Below are positions 58,789 to 64,000 of a stretch of 64,000 nucleotides of DNA, piece by piece. The translations under genes were made by a program, and so were the position numbers. Each line of letters starts with the position of its first letter. Position 1 is the first letter of the stretch. Under the pieces are notes generated by a model. It was given only the letters and a program-made list of their open reading frames with translations. It was not told the origin of the DNA and did not search any database. Source of the stretch: Weissella confusa (GTDB taxonomy: Bacteria > Bacillota > Bacilli > Lactobacillales > Lactobacillaceae); the NCBI GenBank assembly GCA_014332815.1, contig JACSZT010000008.1:56888-120887 (forward strand). Direction: 5' to 3'.

Positions 58789-59636
58789 TATTATGGTTAT
58801 TACTTGTCCCAGGAGTTGGGATTGTTGGTAGAACGCGGGTGTGGGAGTACATGGTGGTGCATGGCTTAAACGAGTTGTCGATCCCAGAGGTGCACCAATT
58901 GGCAGGTGTGCCACAACAACAGCGTGCTAGTAGTCGTGTTTTTTGCCAATCAGATGTTGCGACACGGCAGTTCGAAAAACTTAAAACGACCCACTACGTC
59001 ACGATTGCTGACGAAGAATACCCAACTTGGTTAGCTGAAATTGATTGCCCACCAGTGGTTTTGTTTTATCAAGGGAATTTTTTATTTGCGCGCTATCCGG
59101 GTGTCGCGATTGTCGGCACCCGTGAAATGTCATCGTATGGGGAACAAATTGTTAAAGGTTTTGTGCCAGCTTTTGTGGACGCTGGCATTATTACGATATC
59201 TGGGTTAGCGACTGGTATCGATGAAGCTGTGCATCGTGAAACGCTTGCGCACCATGGCGCGACGGTTGGTGTCATTGGGACGGGCCTCGAGGTTGCGTAT
59301 CCGCGTCGTCGCGACGGCTTACAAAGCCAAGTCGTTGAATCAGGCGTTGTTGTGTCGGAGTATTTACCCTGGGTCGGACCGGCTAAACATCAGTTTCCAG
59401 AACGTAATCGGATTATCGCAGGACTTTGTGCGGCATGCCTGGTTGTGGAAGCAAAAAATCGCTCTGGTTCACTTATCACGGCCAATCAGGCGTTAGCTGC
59501 GAATCGGGATATTTATGCAGTACCGGGCCGAATTGATACGATGCTTTCAAGCGGTACAAATGCGTTAATTGCAGGCGGTGCAATACCGGCATTAACACCC
59601 GCAGATATTATCAACAATTCCTTCTTAATTTGTTAA
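58770..59636 (+). CDS. dprA: DNA-processing protein DprA (Smf)
   Basis: A 288-residue DprA that loads RecA on incoming single-stranded DNA during natural transformation. Rossmann-like core: VAIVGTREMSSYGEQIVKGF, ISGLATGIDEAVHRETLAHHGATVGVIGTGLEVAYPRRRDGLQ, and NRIIAGLCAACLVVEAKNRSGSLITANQALAANRDIYAVPG are conserved. TAGGAGGG precedes the ATG, inside an unusual hairpin with rnhB. The C-terminal winged-helix (DML1-like) extension is absent, common in this group. Confidence 0.94.
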   Translation: MKQRDFLLWLLLVPGVGIVGRTRVWEYMVVHGLNELSIPEVHQLAGVPQQQRASSRVFCQSDVATRQFEKLKTTHYVTIADEEYPTWLAEIDCPPVVLFYQGNFLFARYPGVAIVGTREMSSYGEQIVKGFVPAFVDAGIITISGLATGIDEAVHRETLAHHGATVGVIGTGLEVAYPRRRDGLQSQVVESGVVVSEYLPWVGPAKHQFPERNRIIAGLCAACLVVEAKNRSGSLITANQALAANRDIYAVPGRIDTMLSSGTNALIAGGAIPALTPADIINNSFLIC

Positions 59637-59663
59637 ATGGTGCACATACGAAACGGTTGTTAT

Positions 59664-59731
59664 TTGTCAAAGTCTAGACTGGTAGTGTATAGTACATAAT
59701 TGTTAAAGCATAATACTTACTATATATAGTA
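59664..59731 (+). promoter_or_regulatory. promoter of topA-xerC with palindrome
   Basis: TTGTCA (59664-59669), 18-base spacer, TATAGT (59688-59693). A perfect 14-base palindrome TACTATATATAGTA lies at 59718-59731 in the leader before topA. Confidence 0.5.
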
Positions 59732-59767
59732 GAAAACAATAAATTTGAAAGAAAGAGGTCCACGCAT

Positions 59768-61888
59768 ATGGCAGAAACAACTGAAAAAAAGCCAGCGAAG
59801 AAGCGTGCGACGGCTTCAAAGACCAAGTCAAAGGCTAAGCCAAAGAAGAACCTAGTTATCGTTGAGTCACCATCAAAGGCCAAGACGATTGAAAAGTACT
59901 TGGGAAGTTCTTATAAGGTCGTTGCAAGTATTGGTCACATCCGCGACTTGCCAAAGTCAACGATGGGTGTCGACATTGAAAATAATTATGAGCCTAAGTA
60001 CATTAACATCCGCGGTAAGGGTGATGTAATTAAGGGCTTAAAGAAAGAAGCCAAGGCAGCTAAGCACGTTTACCTCGCATCCGACCCGGATCGTGAGGGT
60101 GAAGCGATTGCTTGGCACTTGTCACACATTCTTGATTTGGACTTAGACGCCGGCGAAAACCGTGTTGTCTTCAATGAAATTACCAAGGATGCTGTTAAGG
60201 ATGCCTTCAAGCAACCACGAAAGATCAATATGGATTTGGTTGATGCACAACAAGCACGTCGTGTCCTTGATCGTTTGGTGGGATATTCTATTTCACCAAT
60301 CTTGTGGAAGAAAGTTAAGAAGGGTTTGTCAGCTGGACGTGTGCAATCCGTTGCATTGGGGCTGGTTATTGCGCGTGAGAACGAAATTCAAGCCTTCCAA
60401 CCAGATGAATACTGGACGCTGGATTCAGAATTCAAGAAGGACAAGACGAAGTTTAAGGCTGTCTTTTACGGTGTCGATGGCAAGAAGACTGAATTGCCAG
60501 ACAATGATGCTGTCCAAGATGTCATGAAGCGCCTTGATCAAAAGGGTGACTTTGATATCACGAAGGTTGAGGCAAAGGAACGCAAGCGTAACCCACAACC
60601 GGCCTTTACAACATCAACAATGCAACAAACGGCGAACACACAATTGAACTTCCGTACGCGTAAGACAATGATGGCTGCGCAACAATTGTACGAAGGTATC
60701 AACTTGGGTGGCAAAGAAGGTAGTGTTGGATTGATTACGTATATGCGTACTGATTCAACGCGTATTTCTGAAATCGCCAAGGCTGACGCTTCAACATTTA
60801 TCCATGAAGAATACGGTGCTGAGTATGCGGCAACTAAGCCGGTACAAGGTAAGCAGCAGGAAGGTGCGCAAGACGCCCACGAAGCAATTCGTCCAACATC
60901 TGTCTTCCGCACACCAGCTTCAATCAAGGATAAGTTGACGAATGATCAATTCAAGTTGTACCAATTGATTTGGTCACGTTTTGTGGCGAGTCAAATGACG
61001 CCAGAAATCTTAGACACGATGGCTGTTACCATTGAGCAAAACGGTGTGATGTTCCGTGCGAATGGTTCAAAGACTAAGTTTGCTGGATTTACTAAGGCTT
61101 ACCCAGCTGCCAAGGAGAAGGATAACAAGTTGCCTGAACTAGCAGTAGGTGACCTGGTCCAAATGGCAAAGACGTCACCAGAACAACACTTTACGCAACC
61201 ACCTGCCCGTTACACCGAAGCTGCTTTGGTTAAGGCGCTGGAAGAGAATGGTGTTGGTCGTCCATCAACGTATGCTGCCACAATCGAAACGATTCAAAAG
61301 CGTGGTTACGTTCGTATTGATGCGAAGAAGTTTGTGCCAACTGAATTGGGTGAATTAGTCCAAAATACGGTGCAAGAATTCTTCCCTGATGTCACGAACA
61401 TCAAGTTTACCGCCCAAGTTGAAACCGATTTGGACAACGTTGAAAACGGTAAGGAAAACTGGGTGAAGGTCATTGATGACTTCTTTAAGCCATTCTCACA
61501 AGAGCTTGAAAAGGCTGAAGTTGAGATGGAAAAGATTGTCTTGAAGGACCGCTTGGCTGGCTTTAACTGTGATGTCTGTGGCGCACCGATGCTTGAAAAG
61601 ATGGGTCGCTATGGTAAGTTCTACGCTTGTTCACGCTTCCCTGATTGCCGTAACACGCAAACGATTGTTGAAGAAATCGGTCTAGGTTGCCCTAAGTGTG
61701 GTATCGGACAAATCGTTGAACGCAAGACCAAGCGTGGCCGTACGTTCTACGGTTGCTCACGTTACCCAGACTGTGACTTTGTGTCATGGGACAAGCCAAC
61801 TGAAAAGACACGTGCCGATGGTACAACGCCAAAGGATGACGAAGAAGCTTCAGACAAGGCTGAGAAGCAAGAAACTGAGAAGGCATAA
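59768..61888 (+). CDS. topA: DNA topoisomerase I
   Basis: A 706-residue type IA topoisomerase relaxing negative supercoils. N-terminal Toprim domain ([34 protein letters not shown]), active-site Tyr325 in [11 protein letters not shown], and two C-terminal zinc ribbons ([27 protein letters not shown] and [13 protein letters not shown]...CSRYPDC) are present. It has an extra lysine/alanine-rich N-terminal tail (about 25 residues) and an acidic C-terminal tail. GAAAGAGGTCC lies before the ATG. Followed after 2 bases by xerC. Confidence 0.96.
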   Translation: MAETTEKKPAKKRATASKTKSKAKPKKNLVIVESPSKAKTIEKYLGSSYKVVASIGHIRDLPKSTMGVDIENNYEPKYINIRGKGDVIKGLKKEAKAAKHVYLASDPDREGEAIAWHLSHILDLDLDAGENRVVFNEITKDAVKDAFKQPRKINMDLVDAQQARRVLDRLVGYSISPILWKKVKKGLSAGRVQSVALGLVIARENEIQAFQPDEYWTLDSEFKKDKTKFKAVFYGVDGKKTELPDNDAVQDVMKRLDQKGDFDITKVEAKERKRNPQPAFTTSTMQQTANTQLNFRTRKTMMAAQQLYEGINLGGKEGSVGLITYMRTDSTRISEIAKADASTFIHEEYGAEYAATKPVQGKQQEGAQDAHEAIRPTSVFRTPASIKDKLTNDQFKLYQLIWSRFVASQMTPEILDTMAVTIEQNGVMFRANGSKTKFAGFTKAYPAAKEKDNKLPELAVGDLVQMAKTSPEQHFTQPPARYTEAALVKALEENGVGRPSTYAATIETIQKRGYVRIDAKKFVPTELGELVQNTVQEFFPDVTNIKFTAQVETDLDNVENGKENWVKVIDDFFKPFSQELEKAEVEMEKIVLKDRLAGFNCDVCGAPMLEKMGRYGKFYACSRFPDCRNTQTIVEEIGLGCPKCGIGQIVERKTKRGRTFYGCSRYPDCDFVSWDKPTEKTRADGTTPKDDEEASDKAEKQETEKA

Positions 61889-61890
61889 GG

Positions 61891-62811
61891 ATGGCAGATA
61901 CGGCGAAATTAACCGGGTTGTTTTTGGACTACTTACGTGTTGAACGCCAGTATTCAGATGACACCCAAAAAGCTTACCGATCAGATATTAATGAGTTTGA
62001 ACGCTTCTTAATTGAGACCGGAGATCAGAAAACGGTTGATATTACAGCCGTTGATCAATATGATGTACGCGTTTACTTATCAGCTCTTTATGAAAAGGGT
62101 GATGTGAGTCGGACAATTGCCCGTAAGGTGAGTTCGCTGCGTGCCTTTTATCAGTTCTTGGAACGCAACGAATTTGTGGCCAGTAATCCATTTGCTGGTG
62201 TACAACTGAAGAAGGCGGGGCGCCACTTGCCACGTTATTTTTACGAAAAAGAGTTGAACAAGCTGTTCGAAGTTGTGATGGGGGACACCAGTCTCTTAGG
62301 CATACGAAACCGTTTGTTACTTGAAATTTTGTATGGTACCGGGGCGCGTGTTTCTGAGGTTGCAGGGCTGACGTTGGGGATGATTGACCAACAAGCTCGT
62401 ATTATCACGATTACTGGTAAGGGAAATAAGACGCGTATTGTGCCGTATGGTCAATATGCGGCTGATGCATTGGCGATTTATTTAGCCGATGCCCGGCCAG
62501 CCTTACTGGCAAAATCAGACACACTACACGATACCTTATTCGTGAACCAACGCGGACAAGCACTGACGACGAGTGGGATTGAGTATATCCTGAAACAGCT
62601 CGCCAAAAAAGCGGGGCTGACACAGGTTGTGTCGGCGCACATGTTCCGGCATACGTTTGCCACTGATTTATTGAATAACGGGGCTGACTTGCGTACCGTG
62701 CAACAGTTGCTCGGTCACAGTAGTCTGAGCACCACGCAAATCTATACTCACGTTACAACGGATGCGTTGCAGAAAAGTTATCGTGACTTTTTCCCACGCG
62801 CAACTGAGTAA
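61891..62811 (+). CDS. xerC: tyrosine recombinase XerC
   Basis: A 306-residue site-specific recombinase that resolves chromosome dimers at dif. N-terminal SAM-like domain (FLDYLRVERQYSDDTQKAYRSDINEF) and catalytic domain with Arg in GTGARVSEVAGL, Lys in the KGNKTR hairpin, HMFRHTFATDLLNNGADLRTVQQLLGHSSLSTTQIYTHV (His-x-x-Arg, His and the nucleophile Tyr in QIYTH). It follows topA by 2 bases, a conserved topA-xerC pairing in Firmicutes. Length is standard. Confidence 0.93.
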   Translation: MADTAKLTGLFLDYLRVERQYSDDTQKAYRSDINEFERFLIETGDQKTVDITAVDQYDVRVYLSALYEKGDVSRTIARKVSSLRAFYQFLERNEFVASNPFAGVQLKKAGRHLPRYFYEKELNKLFEVVMGDTSLLGIRNRLLLEILYGTGARVSEVAGLTLGMIDQQARIITITGKGNKTRIVPYGQYAADALAIYLADARPALLAKSDTLHDTLFVNQRGQALTTSGIEYILKQLAKKAGLTQVVSAHMFRHTFATDLLNNGADLRTVQQLLGHSSLSTTQIYTHVTTDALQKSYRDFFPRATE

Positions 62812-62814
62812 CTG

Positions 62815-62848
62815 AAAAAGAGGCTTACACAGGTAAGCCTCTTTTTTT
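62815..62848. terminator. terminator after xerC
   Basis: AAAAAGAGGCTTAC / GTAAGCCTCTTTTT, 14-bp perfect stem, 4-base loop, then T run. Confidence 0.85.
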
Positions 62849-62893
62849 GCATACATTTTTCATGGTTCTTGAATAGAAAAGCATGCTCGAATT

Positions 62894-62925
62894 TGTTATA
62901 ATTGACATATTGGAAAACGCTTACA
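62894..62925 (+). promoter_or_regulatory. extended -10 promoter and cre box of epimerase-like gene
   Basis: TGTTATAAT (extended -10, 62894-62902). GGAAAACGCTTACA at 62912-62925 matches the cre consensus except the first base and runs into the GGAGG ribosome site. Confidence 0.6.
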
Positions 62926-62939
62926 GGAGGCAGAGTGGC

Positions 62940-63821
62940 ATGTCAGTCAAGTTAGAGAATGATAATATTACGGTCGTTATTTCAGAAATGGGAGCTGAAT
63001 TAACGAGCGTTACGAACAAGGAAAGTGGTTTGGAATATATGTGGACGGCGGATCCTAATTTCTGGGGTCGTCACGCACCTAATTTGTTCCCGGTTGTTGG
63101 CCGCCTTCGTGGTGACCGTTACAAGTATCGTGACAAGACGTACTTTATGGCGCAACACGGATTTGCCCGCGATAATGAATTCGATTTGGTTGAAAAGACT
63201 GCTACAACGGCCCGCTTCCGACTTGTTGATAATGACGAATCATTTTCAATCTATCCATTCCACTTCCAATTTGACGTTTTGTACCGTCTAACAGAGCAAG
63301 ATACGCTTGGAATTGCGTACGTTGTAACGAACACGGACACGCATGATATCTACTTCTCGGTTGGTGGACACCCCGGCTTCAGGGCCCCACTTGAAGAGGG
63401 TGAGAAGTTCACGGATTACTACATCAATGTTGAGCCACAACGTAAGTATCAACGTGCAAAGCTGGTTGGTCCATACTTGGACAATAACTTGGAATCAACG
63501 TTTGACTCACGTATTCCGTTGCGTTTGCGTCGTGATGACTACAAGGATGACGCAATTATCTTGCGCTTGGATCAAAATCCCGTTTCAATCGTTTTGGCAA
63601 AGTTGAACGAATCACACGGGGTGACGATGCACATCCAAAACGCCAAGTATGTTGGTATTTGGACGCCATATGCCAAGGAAGCACCTTTTGTGGCGATTGA
63701 GCCATGGTGGGGAATTGCGGACACGGTTGATGCTGACGGTGAGTTGCGTCACAAATTTGGTATTAATACACTTGCACCAGCCCAAACATTCACGGGTTCA
63801 TACTCACTAACATTTTTCTAA
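62940..63821 (+). CDS. aldose 1-epimerase family protein (LacX/YihR-like)
   Basis: A 293-residue beta-sandwich protein of the aldose-1-epimerase superfamily: VKLENDNITVVISEMGAELTSVTNKESGLEYMW, HAPNLFPVVGRLRGD, QHGFARDNEFDLVEKTATTARF, and SVGGHPGF. The catalytic His and acid pattern of galactose mutarotase (HGF and GGHP regions) is kept. It interconverts sugar anomers, probably of galactose or sugar-phosphates. GGAGG precedes ATG 62940; the longer frame from 62883 overlaps the promoter. A cre box lies in its leader. Confidence 0.88.
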   Translation: MSVKLENDNITVVISEMGAELTSVTNKESGLEYMWTADPNFWGRHAPNLFPVVGRLRGDRYKYRDKTYFMAQHGFARDNEFDLVEKTATTARFRLVDNDESFSIYPFHFQFDVLYRLTEQDTLGIAYVVTNTDTHDIYFSVGGHPGFRAPLEEGEKFTDYYINVEPQRKYQRAKLVGPYLDNNLESTFDSRIPLRLRRDDYKDDAIILRLDQNPVSIVLAKLNESHGVTMHIQNAKYVGIWTPYAKEAPFVAIEPWWGIADTVDADGELRHKFGINTLAPAQTFTGSYSLTFF

Positions 63822-63854
63822 TTAGCAATTTATTTGGCCTTGCTATTTGATAGC

Positions 63855-64000
63855 TGAACTGAACCCCATGAGTTGGAGTAAATCTAACTCATGGGGTTTT
63901 CTTATGTTCTCGAAAGAAATTCAAATTGAAGCAGTATCGATGTATCTCAAAGGTGTTCCGCCCGTTGCAATACGGCAAAAATTCGGAATCAAAGCTCATT
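63855..64000 (+). mobile_element. left end of an insertion sequence (IS3-like), continuing past the window
   Basis: TGAACTGAACCCC at 63855 looks like a left terminal inverted repeat. Just inside is a 13-bp perfect hairpin AACCCCATGAGTT / AACTCATGGGGTT (63862-63898), of the kind that blocks read-in transcription, followed by the start of a transposase gene. The right end and target duplication are outside the window. Confidence 0.65.
63904..64000 (+). CDS. transposase OrfA-like, N-terminal fragment
   Basis: From ATG 63904 the frame reads MFSKEIQIEAVSMYLKGVPP, then AIRQKFGIKAH to the window end. This is the HTH-type opening of an IS3-family (IS150-like) OrfA or helix-turn-helix 28-type transposase subunit. 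No stop within the window, so completeness cannot be judged. Confidence 0.65.
   Translation, partial: MFSKEIQIEAVSMYLKGVPPVAIRQKFGIKAH

Noticed and set aside
1..64000. CRISPR array, tRNA or rRNA genes
   Set aside because: No regularly spaced direct repeats, CCA-ended cloverleaf sequences or rRNA-like tracts were noticed by eye.

Overview
The window reads as a chromosomal segment of a low-GC, obligately fermentative Gram-positive of the order Lactobacillales, most likely a Weissella or close relative (Leuconostoc/Weissella branch). This is inferred from gene content (LacS-type GPH transporter with GH36 alpha-galactosidase, CcpA-type cre boxes, a TTG-started quinone-type D-lactate dehydrogenase, FMN lactate oxidase, NDH-2, strong purine-rich Shine-Dalgarno sites) and from remembered family resemblance. 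No database search was possible. No rRNA, tRNA, CRISPR or prophage was seen.

Layout. 0-1.2 kb: end of an MFS transporter and a ROK sugar kinase. 1.5-3.0 kb: AhpD-like protein, a tiny membrane protein and a regulator/membrane-protein pair. 3.2-8.6 kb: alpha-galactoside locus (GalR-type repressor, cre-containing promoter, lacS broken by one in-frame TGA, alpha-galactosidase). 8.6-13 kb: loosely packed accessory stretch with two broken genes, an SRPBCC protein, an Rgg-like regulator and a shared palindrome. 13-20 kb: CsbD, a 5'-nucleotidase, the fructose operon fruR-fruK-fruA, an OFA-type MFS protein and a Gfo/Idh/MocA oxidoreductase. 20.4-24 kb: DMT exporter with its XRE-cupin regulator, an ECF S component, a broken membrane-protein gene and a second regulator/membrane pair. 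24.1-29.6 kb: aromatic amino-acid operon aroA-tyrA-aroK::aroQ-MFS-aroC, preceded by a 16-codon leader peptide ending Tyr-Tyr-Phe-Tyr-Phe and a terminator, which looks like a ribosome-mediated attenuator. 29.8-37.3 kb: small basic protein, D-lactate dehydrogenase, Mga-like regulator, MFS transporter, lactate oxidase. 37.5-43.7 kb: rimP-nusA-ylxR-ylxQ-infB-rbfA, then truB, with an unusual RimP carrying two C-terminal domains. 43.7-49.5 kb: NDH-2, an orphan EIIB-like protein lacking its catalytic Cys, a surface nuclease, ribF and rqcH. 49.6-62.8 kb: cutC, a marR operon, two degV genes, a GDSL esterase set, and rbgA-rnhB-dprA-topA-xerC. 62.9-64 kb: aldose-epimerase-like protein and the left end of an insertion sequence.

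How it works together. Six cre-like boxes tie galactoside, fructose, lactate-oxidase, EIIB-like and epimerase genes to carbon catabolite control. Dld, lactate oxidase and NDH-2 suggest oxygen- or quinone-linked lactate/NADH oxidation. Four genes (lacS, a DUF6994-like gene, a zinc-type oxidoreductase, a small membrane protein) carry single interrupting lesions, either recent decay or sequence error. The most notable observations are the Phe/Tyr attenuator, the Asp-for-Cys EIIB-like protein, the duplicated RimP C-domain, and a perfect 15-bp inverted repeat enclosing the dprA ribosome-binding site and start codon.
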